Under the pieces are notes generated by a model, which searched no databases, had not been told where the DNA came from, and saw nothing but the letters and a program-made list of their open reading frames with translations. Shown here one piece after another: positions 1 through 13,179 of a DNA stretch of 64,000 nucleotides. This DNA comes from Asterella californica (lineage: Eukaryota; Streptophyta; Marchantiopsida; Marchantiales; Aytoniaceae), in NCBI GenBank assembly GCA_036924285.1, contig JAYKYS010000004.1:992001-1056000 (forward strand), in the 5' to 3' direction. The stretch's first letter is position 1, and each line of letters starts with the position of its first letter. A program made the position numbers and the translations under genes.

Positions 1-14
1 AAGGAGTAACTTAC

Positions 15-3000
15 GGTATTGGCATCACGAAGATCAAACGAACTCTGAAGAACGCTGTAGATGCAACACTCAGAGGCGAATCGCTCGACAACAAAACGAC
101 GAAATCCAGGGACCTGCGTTGTGCAAAACTCCAAACGTTAGGCTAGAGACGAAGTCGTGGAACTGAAGTGTCGAAATACTTCTGGAGGCAAAAAAGATAT
201 CATATACAATTCAGCTGCAAAGTTCATCCGTGACCCAACTGACCTTTTCATCTACCCCACTGCCGCCACACCAATCAGAAATCAACTTCGTGAAAATCTG
301 GACACAGATCTGAGAAACAAAACGTTAAATGTTAACAAGCTAACACAGTGTTCGCCGGGGCGTGTACACCAACAGTGACAAGAGCGGACAGAAGTAACGA
401 GCGCTGTCCGTTATAAACAGAACAATGAATAGTTTGTCCATCCAGTCAGATAAAACCTTCAAGCACATATTAAGAAAGAGCATGGGAAGACTAGTCAAAC
501 CTTTCTAACGAGTATATCTTTGTGGTGACATGCGGCCTCCAACAGGAGTTGGCTGATGTCTTGCAGCCACTGGCTGCTTTGAGGCGTAATAAGAACAGAA
601 GACAAATCATTTGTAGTCACAGCGTACAAAAATGTGAAGAAACACCGGTGAAGCTCCTGCAGCTCGCGAACTTCCTGACAACCAGAACGTAAAACATCCT
701 ACTGAGGTTTTACGTAATGAGGATGAACATTTTAAGTGTATGAATGAGCTTTTGCAGAAGCCCTTCAAGACCAATATCGGAGATCACTTCACCACGGACG
801 TAAAACCTTGTGCGCTACCTTCGCTATCAAGAGAGCATCAAAGCCCACATGATACACTTACAACGACGTTACGTAAAGTGAGGCGACTCAACTACTACTA
901 GCATGCCAGGAAAGGTCGAGGACGGAAGAGTTTTTACCTCCGTATTTGTACCAGGACCCTCGGCGAACCCCTCCTTCGGCAAAAGGGTGACAACACGGCC
1001 AACAACGGCAGGAAATACTTCCTGAAGAATGTTACTCATCCCCAATTTGAACTTACTGATGAGCTGGTTGATCAACAGAATAAAATCGACCAGATCTTTG
1101 GGCTGCCCACAATGACAAGAAAAGCCTGTTAAAATCTTCACGACGTGTCAACAATTACATCTGTGGATGTCTCCAAAGGTACATTACCAATCAATGCTGA
1201 ACCACAACACATCGACTCTGGAATGGCGAATCACATCTAATCTGCCAGACATTCCAAACTTCCGAACTATAGTATGACCATGAACATACGAAAGCACTAT
1301 CGTACATGCATGCAGTTGGAATACAGCATGTTGTCACCATCGCAAAATGAAGCGTTCCTAACTCAACGATGACGCCAGATATACCAGTTCTCGTATTTTC
1401 AAGCCTTGCAGGGCGTACATCCTCCAAGCACTACCACGTCACGCGTGTGAGAAAAAAATTCGAGTTACTGAAGCGTTGTCTAATGCACGATGAGACTAGA
1501 AATACCAGTTCGCGTATTTTCAAGCCTTTCAGGGATCGTCCGTGCATTATAATCCACGTAACAAGTGTGAGAGAAAGTTTAAGTACCTCACAATCGTTTA
1601 GGAGTTGCTGGATGGCAACTGGAAGTACTGGAAATACAGCACTTCCAAGTACATCGACCATTCGGTGTAGGAAAGAAATCACCTAGATACACACGGCATG
1701 TATGGCATTAGGAGACATGTGATCGAAGACTATCCTTGGACCGATGCAACTCTGTTCAATACTGCACCGCAGAAACGTAACATAATAGTGAGGTAGATAT
1801 GCACTTAGGAACAGTACACACATTGCTGTGTAATCTACTTACCCTACTGCGAAGTATTTTGTTCTTTGGAAAGATTACAAGAATCCGCAGAACGACATTC
1901 AGCGTCTGCAGAAACAAACCAATCATAAGACCAGTTAGAGCCAATTGTCTGCCCGGACGCATCAAGTGAATCATTTGTACTACAGTTGCCGGAGATGTTC
2001 TTGTTGTTAACTCCGCTAACTCCAACTCCCAAATAATTACCTGCTTGAACATGTTACCGATGGACGGACGACTATTGGTGACGAGTTGCTCCCCAAAACC
2101 CTGAGCAGCAGAAAAGAGAGACGCCTTATTACCAGTCTGCGCTGTCCGTGCCCTGATCTTTAAGACATCAAGAGATCCCAAGTGCTCAAACTTCACGGTA
2201 CTTACCTTACTCATATGACTGATTGCCAAGATCACTTGCTGCAGGTTAATCACTGTGGCCGGTGGCCCTATGGGATCACCTCTAAAGGCTTCGCTGGATA
2301 GGACTGCATCAACCTGCATTTCACACAATAAGAATATAAATCACTTGAGGGCCAAACTCTTGAAGCTATTATATATCTATACACAACAGCAGTATGCTGT
2401 GGCAACCACCTCTTCCGCTGTGAAAGGATATGGATACGGACTCCAGGCCGTTCCCTCGACTGTAGTGTGACGTACTTCGATCGATATATACGTGCTGCAA
2501 AAGGACTGAAACACTCCAAGTTTCTCCTGTCGACCACAATAAGACTCATGCTAGATAGAAAGGATTTAGACGTATTGGAATGCATATTCCACTAGAAGGT
2601 ACGAGAAGATCTTGAAATGCTACCTCCAGCCGTGTAAAGGCTAGATTCTCTTCACTGCCCAGAGTGCTCCATAACACTTCACTTAGAAGTGCTTCCAGGA
2701 AAAGGTTCGAAGCATATACGATTGTCCTACTCCCAGTACAACGCAAGGTCCACTAAAAGGTATGACAAGAAGCCCCGAGGGATCAAAGAAGTCCTACGGA
2801 GGAACGAACACTGAAGTGAGCGCGAGCAGCAGTCAGGAACGTCCCGCGATAAACTATGAAAACCACAGCCTTTTTAAGGGATACGGAGAAAGCATCCTCA
2901 TCACTAAACCGTAGGAGCGATGGATTAACACCTAACGCATCAAATGGCGAAACGAGTCCAGCCATTTATCCCCGACAGAGCTGTCATATTCTAATTTCAC

Positions 3001-5995
3001 CGTCAAGCCAAGCACGATCCACAAGCCATATAGATCGGAGCCAATCATTTGCACAGACAAGTAACCAGTACGCCTTCACAACCAACATAGATCGGAGCCA
3101 ATCATTCGCACAAAGTAATAACCAGCACGGCTTCATCAGATCTCAAGAAACATGCCTCCTTCAAGTAAACCCTTTATATGGAAGATAATGGTGAAAGATA
3201 ACGGTGATCATCCCGGAAGCTTACCCCCTTAAGACCGCCTAAAACTGGGAAGTCTTTAACTCAAGTTTCCGAATGATTGACTCGTAATGAGGTTAGAGGT
3301 AATTCCGGCTTTGATGATCGTAACAACTCTAAGGAAGCCAAATGGGAAGGTTTCTGGTTCTTCTACCAACATTGTAAAGCAGAGCTGGTCTTACCAAATG
3401 ATCCAAGTGACAATGAACATCCTCTACAAACCAATACACTGATGGAAAGATACGAAGACATTCTGGGTATCAACTACCCATACTTTAACACTACGGCACA
3501 GGTTTTGGTCCGAAAACACGTTCGGCAGTACCGGTGAAGCTCTAACCCAACGGAGAAACCTTTACCTAGCATATCGGAGATAATTCCAAAGGCAGCAAGA
3601 AACTGTCATGACTGTAATACCTGAGTACACAGAGGCACCAAAAGAGCTGAAACATACTTCAACTGCTTCTCCTCCACAATGTCCTCCATCCCAATGAGCA
3701 ATCCAGCAGCCTGTATCAAAATTTTAGTGATCGTAAGATACGAAGGAGGCCACGGGTACTATTAGTCTCTAAACAACGAACATCGTTTGCACTGAACCAA
3801 AAGACACACGGACCAAAATGAACCGCAAACAGCAACTTATACGTTGACAAGGTCATCAGACTACATCAGTAGTCCGCACAACTAAGGACGAAAAGAGCAT
3901 CGAACCGAGCTCCGTCCAGAAAGCCAAGTAGTCAGCTCCGTGTACAAACAAGGAACGACATATCTCACCTCAAAATCATAGCAACGATCGTCAGTTTCTC
4001 CTCTCCCAACACTGCCTTTGGATGTTATAGCAGTTAATGTGTCTTGAAGGCCCTGCACCCACGCAAAGATTAACAAAGGGAAGTTCGGCTCAAAAGTGGA
4101 AATAACGAAGAACGAGCTACCAGGATTCAGTGGTCATTGATGGCATGTCGAGAGAATCATAACATCTTCTAAAGTAAGATATCCCTGGGTACAACGAAGA
4201 GAATCATACGAAACATGATTCTTAAATAAATTTAAAGCCAGTATCAAACCTGAAGGATATCCTCGATGTACGGTACAAGCTGCGCCCGCAACACCTTAAC
4301 AAGTCGCATAAAAAGATAGCTTGCTCGGGAACTGACCGTAGGATTCGGATGATGTAGACCTCTACAATCTAGAAAAGCGGCCAAAACTGAAGGAATGTAC
4401 TCCGGATGCAATTGCACAGAGCGTACAAACCTCGTAACTGTTTCAAGATAAGCAAGTGCAACAACTCGATGAGAATGGCACGGGACACTAGCAGACAGCA
4501 ATGCTCGGACCATATCCCCAAGTATTCCGTTACCAGCCTTTAGCGCATCTTCCGTCACACCCTCCCCCAGCAAGTGCACAAGGGCGATGGCTGCCTCTAC
4601 ATTTTCAAACGAAGTATCAGGGCTGCTCAAGGCTGTTAGAAGAGCAGACTGAACAAATGATTTCGTCACACGGGGAGCGACTCGGTATATACTTCTGAAA
4701 AGCCCAAACAAATCCTTTCGGAAATCCATCAACCTTTCCTCCTCTTCTTGTCCCTCCTTGTCCGGTCCATCCAGGGAGTCTTTACTGGTCGGATCGTAAA
4801 GCATTCTGTTCCTTATTACCTCCAGTATTTGCGCAACATGAGCGGCCTGCTTCCCGTTGCATTCTAATCCACTCTTCATTCTTGCGACGTAGTTAGACAA
4901 AAATTGTAAAGTTGTTGATGACATATCTTCGTCCCCATGTTGCATGAAGTACAATACAGACGGGAGAACCTCGTCTAACATAGTGGATACAGCATCCAAG
5001 GCTGCAGCTGTTTGGCTAGATTTAGGTTGACAGTCTAACTTTTTACTACACTCCAAAATTTCAGTAGCTAATCCGGTTAACAGTCCCGTCAGCTTCAGTG
5101 CGAACTCCGGTTCTTGAGTCTCAGTAATACGACTGCACACTTGTCCGATATGTAATTTCTCCAGAAGAGCGAGTTTAGACGTGGCCTCCATTCTCTTGGA
5201 CACTATTGCCAAAAGGCAATCAGCCGCTGCTCCTCGAAGAAGGGGTAATTCTGTTGGGGACACGAGAAGTTCAAAGAGCAAAGGCACAATACTGTCGTTG
5301 GCTACAAGACCAATGTCGATCCAAGCCACGTACCTATGCATAGTCTCTAGAATCGAACCTGTTAAATAAGGCATTTGAACTCGATACATGACCGCCAAAC
5401 TGTACCACGCTCCCACAATCTGTGTGATGCATTGCTGCCTCATGGCATCCTTGATGCGGGTAGCAGCAGCGATTTCCTCTGCCGTTTTGGGAAAGTCCAA
5501 GCTAATAACTTCTTCATCCAGTGTATTCAGAACTCTACAGAACATATCCACGACCATCGGACCCTGGTTCAGATGGTTGAGCATATCTAAGAATACAGAG
5601 GGCCATTCAGAGGGATAATCAATATAGATGAGAATGACGATAATCTGCGCAAGTTTATTCTTCACAAACGTCGTTCTTGATCCGAGTGAACCAGGTGAAC
5701 CCAAGGTCTGCTCGTCGACGTCGCACATTGCTGCCAGCAATGATGACCTGATAAACTGACGTTCCTGAGGATCGAGAGACCTGTACCGCTGCCTTGTTAC
5801 CTCCTCCAAAGCCTGAAGGCACCAAAACTGAACTTCGGCATACTGGGAAGAGCGAAATTTCTCCAGACAAGCTTGCCATATTGTTGGGGATCGCTTCGCC
5901 TGCTCACAGTAGGCTCTGGCCTGAGCTCTTAATTGTACGTCTACTGCTCCGCTTTGGTCGAAGCTAAAGAAAATTGCCTTTTCAAAGTCATCCAT
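15..5995 (-). CDS. XPOT/PSD: Exportin-T (tRNA exportin, PAUSED/LOS1 family), 5' eleven exons, 3' end outside window
   Basis: Importin-beta-family receptor that carries mature tRNA out of the nucleus with Ran-GTP. Exons on minus, first to last: 5995-4250, 4052-3969, 3710-3621, 2313-2206, 2100-2041, 1905-1843, 1682-1587, 1102-938, 674-501, 309-244, 113-15. Each is bounded by AG/GT, and the joined frame stays open for 917 codons; plant homologues have about 990, so roughly 70 residues are missing beyond position 1. Exon 1 (582 codons) starts MDDFEKAI and contains the exportin N-terminal region (FVKNKLAQIIV near residue 110, DMFCRVLNTLDEEVISLD, WIDIGLVANDSIVPLLFELL). Later exons keep family blocks such as LVTNSRPSIGNMFKQ, SFLHRMVDVLGSAVFP, DFILLINQLISKF and CCIYSVL. 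Every exon length is a multiple of three, so all ten introns are phase 0. The longest intron is 2314-3620. No internal stop was seen, so the gene is probably functional. Confidence 0.93.
2314..3620 (-). other. Long intron of XPOT (1307 nt)
   Basis: The coding frame leaves at ...VPLLCTQ-type sequence (3621) and resumes at VDAVLSSEAF (2313), with consensus donor and acceptor. No exon or conserved protein could be placed inside. A short direct repeat lies at about 3033-3050 and 3088-3105 (both read atagatcggagccaatca). The other XPOT introns are 100-500 nt and look ordinary. Confidence 0.7.
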
Positions 5996-8400
5996 CTCTC
6001 TGTTAAGAGACTCGTTCCCTGGAATTTACAGATTCTGCAACGGCGTGCTGCGGTCACAAATGCAGCCAAATAGAAGGCTATCTAGCTCCGCTAACTAACC
6101 TGAATCTTCAAAATCCGCACTATCCGCTTTACTGTAGGGTAGGATCAAGGATTAAGCAAAATCACAGAGTCACAGGTTTCGGATCCGGTGAAAGAGAGAC
6201 ATCCATCAGCAACCTTGCACCAGATGATTATTTAAGAATCCGTATCAGCGTTCGAGCAACCTTTCCCCTCACCTAAGGTGACTCCCAATCAGAATTCCTC
6301 AGCATGGAGCAGCCCTTCGACTGATGGGCAGGCCATGTGAGCGTTGGCGATCAATGCCCACAAATCTAGGCAGCGATATACCCCTTACGTACAAGGAAAA
6401 CAAACCAAAGCAGGACAAGAATTCAAAGACCTTTAGAAACCAGCTTGGCCACAACTTGCACGGAAGCCGCCTGATGGGATGAAATGAGAATGCTAGTAAC
6501 GCAACTCCAACCTCAACACTACAAAGAGGTCCGCAATTCAAGGTGGTTTCTGTACAATGGAGACTGACATAATCTTAAAGTATATGCTAGCTGATCCACT
6601 TTGCCCTATCACTCCCTACGAACCTCAGCAAGATGTGGAACTAAACAGGACCTCAACATTGCCAAATGGCGTCCTCGGAAGCCCTCTAGTTCACCATTTC
6701 TGCCGTAATTATTCGTCCATACTGCACTGCGATTCAAATTCTGATTCATTCCTCCGTGGCATGAGGTGATCCAAGAGCGCGACCAAGCTCAAGGTACCCA
6801 AAAATTCTCACGTAATCCAATGAATCTCTTTAGTCCCTCCGTCTATCACTCCACGTCCGAGAAAGTCAGCTCTGAGTCCACCGTCTCTACACTTTGCACG
6901 GACGCTCAAACCCAATTAAGAAAAAGAGATATCAGATATCGCACTGCAAGCAGGGAGAACAAGAATCTCAGCACGTCCCTTTCTCGAATGCAGCAGAGAC
7001 AAATACGGTAGCTCGCAAGCTTCCTCTTCTGCTTCACAAAACCGAAGAAGGGAAACAACAGAGGAAAAGAAATGGTATCGTGTTTAAAAGTGAGTCAGAC
7101 ACCACCAAAGGGTACTGTCAAATTGCAGAATCCACCAAGAGACGGAAGAACAACACTGACGGTAAGCCAGTAGAAGCTAAACGACAATAAACACCGCTCC
7201 ATATCTATATAGCAGGAGAACGACTAGGGTTTATCACCGAGATAGCCACCTCAACCACTGTATGCGCACTAAACCAGGTCTTAAATAATCGGACTCGATT
7301 GTCACGTAGCATCACATCACCTACACTCGTTTACCCTCGATTGAATGTCACTTCCTCCCTCGCTTCTTTTAACTCTCCGACAAAGAGTTCGTTGGGTTTA
7401 CACACTAGTTCTAGCGCAACTAGTGCTCGCCGCCAGCTTCATTTAGCTAGCATTCCAACAAAACCCAATTGCGTGTCTGATGCCTTGCCGCGCCATGCAA
7501 CTCACGTCCCGTCTTTGCTTTGCAGCAGAGCGTGGGAGATGAGCGCCAGCGCGCCCTCGTGACAGAAGTGGAATAAATGACGCTTCTTGTAGCAGGATTT
7601 GCGCAGCGCTCCTAGCACCACAGATATCATCCGCATCCCATCCCAACGTCTCGAGTTTACATCATAGCAAAATAGCATACTTCTCTATGTTACCACACTC
7701 CGTTCGGTATTACAGTAACGTCCGTCCCTTGTATTCCTTCGGCTTGCCTTATGTAACTTCCTTTCGTTTCCCGTCCCGTGCTCTCAAGGAGTCAGACATG
7801 ACAGAGGCGCCAGCATGGCAGTAGTCCAGTCAAGTCATAATCTCCTGTTTGTGAGCGACATGTGTTTTCCATCATCTCATTTCCAAACGGCTTGTCTTGT
7901 TGTGCAGCCCTAATTTACTGTAGCTGCGGCCTCAGCCTAGGCCCTTGCCGCTAAATCTGCGTTTCACATGGTGCCTTTGCGACCAAATTTCCGAAGTGCG
8001 GCTGGGCTCCGTCGACGGCAGTCGCCGTTGTAGTATTCAGAGCCACTTTTGGTGCGGGAGCAATTTTGTCTCGCACCCTAAACGACTGGACGACGGGTGT
8101 AAGCTTGAAGCTCGAGAGTCAGGCCACAAAGGATTTGTATCCTTCTTCGATTTAGATTCGGTCGACCACCGGTACCCTTCACCCGCCGCCGTGGACTTGG
8201 TCGTGAAGAAAATCTTCAAAACCCGGCGGGACCACTGCGTGAATTCTCAAGATGCGAATGCGGGAACAGCCGAAAAGCGGCACATATCAAGAGACAGATA
8301 GGCTTACTCCCGTCGCTTCCGTTTTCACGTGGGTTGAGTTTCGTCGCATCACACTCTCATCACTTTCGGGTTACAATTTATAATTGCACCTGGTTTATTG
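5996..8400. other. Upstream region of XPOT; no gene recognised
   Basis: This mixed-composition DNA must hold the XPOT leader and promoter, which read leftwards. Several open frames exist, for example plus 7299-7562 and 7945-8301. They begin at non-ATG codons, show no recognisable domain and have no supported splice partners, so I do not call them genes. The composition changes sharply to AT-rich at about 8400. Confidence 0.5.
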
Positions 8401-8726
8401 TTAGGACTCCAGAGTAGAGATTTTGTAACAGTAAAAAAAAATATAACAATAAATCATTTTATTGTTAACAATGTAACAGTCACATAAGACACAATGTTAT
8501 AACAATTATGGGAGAATAAGATAAAAGAGTTAAACGTCTCTTTTAGCTTGAGAACTTATATACATCTGAGTCTTTCCAATTTGACTCCATGATCAATCTC
8601 AAGAGAAATATATGTATTCAAACCAGATTTACAACCAGAAACATCACTTGGTGGAGCTCGAATTATATATTAGAGCTACACTATAGTCTAATAACTAGAT
8701 TTTGCATCGAAATTATATGCTCAAGG

Positions 8727-8780
8727 GTTTAATTTATTATTTAACTTTTTTGGCAAGAAGAGTTAAGTAATAAATTAAAC
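8727..8780. repeat. Inverted repeat (19-bp arms)
   Basis: The left arm 8727-8745 and right arm 8762-8780 are reverse complements at 18 of 19 positions, with a 16-nt spacer. Similar hairpins with related flanks occur near 34289-34336, suggesting a dispersed family. Confidence 0.7.
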
Positions 8781-10329
8781 TCATCATATATTAATGTATA
8801 AATAGTTTGAAGTTTTCGGACTTGTATCGTTAACAGTACGGCAGTCTACTTTATGGTTTATATCCTGATTTTCTCATATTTCCAGACATGTACTAATAAT
8901 TAATATTTATAAAATATTTTATTTTTATCTATTTAATATATAATTTATATATTTCTTCGATAACAACCAACGAGCAAAAATTCCCAGAAGTTCATCGAGC
9001 ATATATATCAACACATACTTTCAACTTAATTATCTCATCCCATCACATTCTCTCAAAACTCTATCCTCATTGTCTCTTTAACTCTCTCTATACTTCTCTA
9101 AATTCTTCATGAAACCCACAGAGAATGAGGTTAGTCGATGACCAAAACACCTTAACTACCCGTGAATTTGAAAACGACCAAACAAACTTGTTCGTTTTGA
9201 TCATCAATTTGCATACACCATATCAAACCTTAAGTTTAAGTTCAATAATACCATTGTCATCCCTACTGCTCCGATAAAAGTTGATCAAGTGAAATTTTGA
9301 AAGTTCACTTGGTCAACTTGCTCTGATATAGGAAGGCATTAACGGAAATCCCAATGCCAGTTGAATCCAACTATTTTTACTCGTGCAAAGCTTTCTGCAC
9401 CGGTACGGAAGTAATATAATCTGAATCTTTTTCTGATATCAAACTGACAAAGAGTGTAAATCAGATTTTTGAGGTACACAGGTTGACGATTGATGGGATG
9501 GTCCTTTGGAGCTCTTGATCACTAGGGTTATCTGTGTTCCCCATAAAGTCTTTTTTGTTCTTCCGAAATTGGATTTTAAGTTTCTGGGCTTTACAACTTA
9601 GAACATGACTAAAATGAATTTCAAAGCGAATGGTACTACGAAAACATTGACATGGGTAACATCAATTTCTCATTGCATCTTTGGATATCTTTAAATCTAC
9701 GTGGAAATTCTCGAAGTTGAAACCCTCTAAACATATTAGAAACGAATATCAAACATAAGGAGTCCGCAAGAGCATGACCAAAAAAAAGCAAAATTCCCAA
9801 ACCTGATACATATGTCACAAAGACCAAACCACAAAACTAGAGCTATAAACGTTTAAAACGAATTTTACAATGTACATCTATATTCTAACCCTTATTACTA
9901 CATGATAATATGTCTTCAGCTAATCAAATATGTGAAAACTAATGTGAGTTCTCTTCTTTTTGTTGTGTTCAATTATAATACATAATCTTACTCACTCAAG
10001 TACGTATCAAATAGACGTTTCTAACATAGAGTCAAACATGTACAAATTATGGTAGTATATTGTCGTCATCGTATATATGAGATTCGATGTGTAATACCTT
10101 GAATCTCCATTGGGATATAAAAGGATAGCTTGAGGAATATTGTCTTGGATTCCTTTTCATTATGAGTTTCAAACTGAACCAACGGACAAAGTCATTCTAT
10201 TTCTCACAAATAATTTTCAAATTACCAATTTTCATTCAATTTGAGCTAGTTTGTTTGAAATTTTTTCATCTAAAAGTATCTACTATTGTTACGCTTCATG
10301 TGGACACCAGCAGCATCAAAAATTATTCA

Positions 10330-10368
10330 ACTTCATTAAGAACCATATAACTTGGTTCTTAATGAAGT
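10330..10368. repeat. Perfect inverted repeat (15-bp arms, 9-nt loop)
   Basis: Arms 10330-10344 and 10354-10368 are exact reverse complements around atataactt. It lies at the degraded C-terminal end of a copia RNase H on the minus strand, so one arm overlaps former coding sequence. Confidence 0.8.
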
Positions 10369-10389
10369 AGTATCGAATATCTATATGTT

Positions 10390-12030
10390 TCATATTGTCA
10401 TGGAACTTGAAAGTTTCTACGAGAATATTGCACTCTGGTTATCATAATACAAAGTGGTAGCTTTGTTCTCAGCTAATCCTATATCAGCTAGAGCAAAGCC
10501 ATATTGCTTATGAGGAACATGTGATGAGTGCCATATACTCAACTCTAGTACTTGACAGTATATCTCTTCAACGACCAACTAATTGCTCTTTGAGAGTAGA
10601 TGAAATAATTTCCAGAAGTTGAACGCCGTTATTCGATGTGACCTCCGCAGTCAGCATAAGTGTATCTGAACAGAGGGTCTGGTTGAAGCGAGTGTTGGTA
10701 CTCTAAATATTGATCTAAAGTACTCTTGATATAACAAAATGTGCGCTTTTGGACGATGATGTGTTTCAGTCCTAGGTTAGCTATGTATTGAGATAGTACA
10801 CTCATGCTAAAGGTTAGATCAGGATGAGTGCAAACGACGACCTAGTTGATCGAGCTTGTTGCTCTTTGCTTTTTTTATGAATAAGAAGCACAATGTTCCT
10901 TCTCTTCATAATAAACATGACAATCTTCGGTTGAGAACTTTTCTCTTGGAGTCAAAGGTGTACTAACAAGTTGGCAATTATGTAGGTCAAACTGTAATAA
11001 CTTTTATGTCAGATATAAGGTTTGATTGAGTCTAATCCATCCTTCTGCTCAATTTTGATTAATCTCTATACTCAAGCAATTATGGATATTACCGATGTCA
11101 TTCATCTTGAACCTTGCGCTAAGATTACTTTTGATGTATGTCAGCAATCTTTCGCTGCTGCTTGCTATGATTGTGTCGTCAACGTAAAGTGCTAGGATGA
11201 CAAACTGATTATCTTTATGAATGTAGTATACGTTATCATCAGCTCCTGACTTACTGAACCCAAGAGAAAGTAAGAACTTATATATGATCAAATATCATTC
11301 TTAATCCATAAAATGTATGAAGTAGCCTACACATTTTATCAATTCTTAGGACGTTGATGTCATCAAACACAATCATGTAGATTTCTTCATTCAACGTCTC
11401 GTTTAGGAATGATGTCTTCACATCCATTTGGTAGACATGAAGGTTGTGCTGAGCTGAATTGCTAGTATCATTCGTATTGATTGTGCATGGACCAACGAGG
11501 AGAAGGTGTCAGTGTAGTCGAGTCCATACACTTGAGTGAATCCTTAGGTCACCAACTGTGTCTTGTATCGAACGATGGACCCATCTGAATTCAGCTTCAA
11601 CTTGAAGGTCCACTTGTTGATTATGGACCTTCGTCCGTGTGATAAGTCTGTGATTGTCCGCGTATCATTTTTCTCTTGGAACTTGAGCTCTTCGATGATG
11701 ATCTCATACGATCGAGCAACGTCTATAGATGACAGAACCTCTTGGTAGGAGTTGGACTCCGTCAAGATTGGTCTCAAAGTCATCATTAGAGCACGCTTCT
11801 TACTGGTACGTCTCTTCGAGATCAAGGTTGTAATATCATAACTTTCTGCTGGATCATGAATAGGAGGGATTGATTGACGTGTGGATCACAAAGAGTGGTG
11901 GTGGTGCTTGGATTTCGATGTGAGGAGAGAACGCTGTAATCTCAATCTCACTTGAGTGTGGTGGTGGAGACTGCGGTGGTGAGTGATGTAGATATGAGTG
12001 TAGCGTGCTCATATTCATCATCAAATCATC
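10390..12030 (-). pseudogene. Ty1/copia reverse transcriptase-RNase H, decayed
   Basis: Read on minus from high to low coordinates. First comes a proline/serine-rich linker typical of the integrase-RT junction (about 12030-11870). Next is the RT start, where GRRSIINKWTFKLKLNSDGS (about 11655-11580) corresponds to the usual K-W-V-F-K-x-K block. A frameshifted middle at 11540-11300 still shows DYTDTFSPLV and VYQMDVKTSFLN. The RT C-terminus (11291-11049) carries the catalytic LYVDDTIIA. The RNase H tail contains TTLYYDNQSAIFS near 10450. Stops and frame changes throughout make it inactive. No LTRs or integrase in the same orientation were found. Confidence 0.85.
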
Positions 12031-12200
12031 AAATGTTTATTTAATATTTATTAATATATGTTGAATAATTAGTTGTGAAGTAATCATATTTTGTAAAGCT
12101 ATGGGAGAGCTTTGATTTAATCTTTTTTAACAGATCTAGTTTTGGTAGAGAAATCTCATCAGCAAAATAAATTTTAGGTATAACCGTTATATTTCTTTTG

Positions 12201-12307
12201 TCGTACGCATACACATCACTGCACAACATACATCGATGTCAAAGATACACCGCACACACACATAACACATGGACGATCTCATACACATACACAAGTGTGT
12301 TGCAATG
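12201..12307. repeat. Direct repeat copy 1 (about 107 bp)
   Basis: Matches 12593-12700 closely (shared core catggacgatctcatacaca) with a period of about 392 bp. Both copies lie just beyond the C-terminal end of the minus-strand gypsy polyprotein, so they may be parts of its decayed 3' LTR or untranslated region. This is an inference, since no second LTR was found. Confidence 0.75.
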
Positions 12308-12592
12308 ATAAACAGTATGTACTCACTTCACCATGCCAACGGGCACTAAATGATCACTAAAGTCGAGCCAAATCCACTTTGTGCTCACAGAGACTCTAGA
12401 TTGCACTCACAAAGACTATCCACCATAGCTAGGAGCTTGAAGGCTCAACTTGAAGAACTAAGGCCTCCAAGCCCTACCTGCGAAATATATCCTTAGTGGG
12501 TCATCCCCAAAACTCGTCCTAACGGCCCTACCGAGATTAGCCATTATACACTCGGTCAACCTAGTCGAGGTGCTAAACTGACATGATAGCTG

Positions 12593-12700
12593 TCGTGCGC
12601 ATATACATCGCTACATAACATACATCGCTGTCAAAGATACACCACACACACACATAACACATGGACGATCTCATACACATACATAAGTGTATCACAATCG
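12593..12700. repeat. Direct repeat copy 2 (about 107 bp)
   Basis: Second copy of the 12201-12307 sequence. The DNA between the copies (12308-12592) shows no gene. Confidence 0.75.
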
Positions 12701-12870
12701 TCCTCCCTAACTGACAATTAGGTCCCTCTAACTCCATATAGCCTCATATCTCAATTACGTGATATACACCTTCATGGGTGCAAAGATCAAGAGGCCGGGT
12801 GCTACACCGTCTCATCGTTAGTCGTCTGTCTACAATCTATACCACGCAAAGATCTAATCGGTTATCTTTG

Positions 12871-13164
12871 CTATATACATCGAGGACAAACGCACCGTCC
12901 AGTAGGAACGACACTGAGAGGTGGAGTCAAACATGACATGTACCAACCTCTCGAACAACCATCACACACCAACATACGGGCTGCTCCACCAGCAGACCCA
13001 CACAACATACACCTCAAGCCTGCGCGTACAACTGCTAAGCTTGGGTAAACGGTACCATCGATGTTGGAAAGACGACATGGTGCGCAATTACGCACATGGT
13101 CCTTCCAAACAACACCATCACTGCCTTCTAACATGAGTACTCCAGAAGGTAACACCTCACGCAC
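12871..13164 (-). pseudogene. PHD-finger-like C-terminal domain of the gypsy polyprotein
   Basis: The frame runs from an integrase C-terminal tail into a C4HC3-type zinc finger: CMLCGSAG, then MLVCDGCSRGWYMSCLTPPL, then VPTGRCVCPRC. Spacing of the cysteine pairs and the PPL-VP-G block are those of a PHD finger. The histidine normally following W (W-H-x-x-C) is tyrosine here, and the aromatic residue expected before the last CP-x-C is C. PHD fingers bind histone H3 tails. In a retroelement such a domain would plausibly guide integration to chromatin, as chromodomains do in chromoviruses (inference). It is continuous with the integrase downstream of 13180 apart from a frame break. Confidence 0.8.
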
Positions 13165-13179
13165 TCGTAAAATAGTCCG

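Larger units (their letters stand above)
8401..10389. other. AT-rich DNA without a recognisable gene, hairpin-bearing
   Basis: Very AT-rich with no long open frame. It contains two inverted repeats, at 8727-8780 and 10330-10368 (separate entries). It is probably old transposon or LTR debris, because the copia RNase H fragment starts immediately to its right on the minus strand. Confidence 0.5.

Noticed and set aside
4501..4698. Plus-strand frames overlapping XPOT exon 1 (also 5181-5618)
   Set aside because: They are antisense shadows of a strongly conserved coding exon.
7299..7562. Frame resembling a Ser-rich transit peptide
   Set aside because: It begins at TTG, not ATG, and no following exon could be joined.
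7945..8301. Plus-strand 118-residue frame
   Set aside because: Non-ATG start, no similarity recognised, and it ends at the border of AT-rich DNA; not supportable as a gene.
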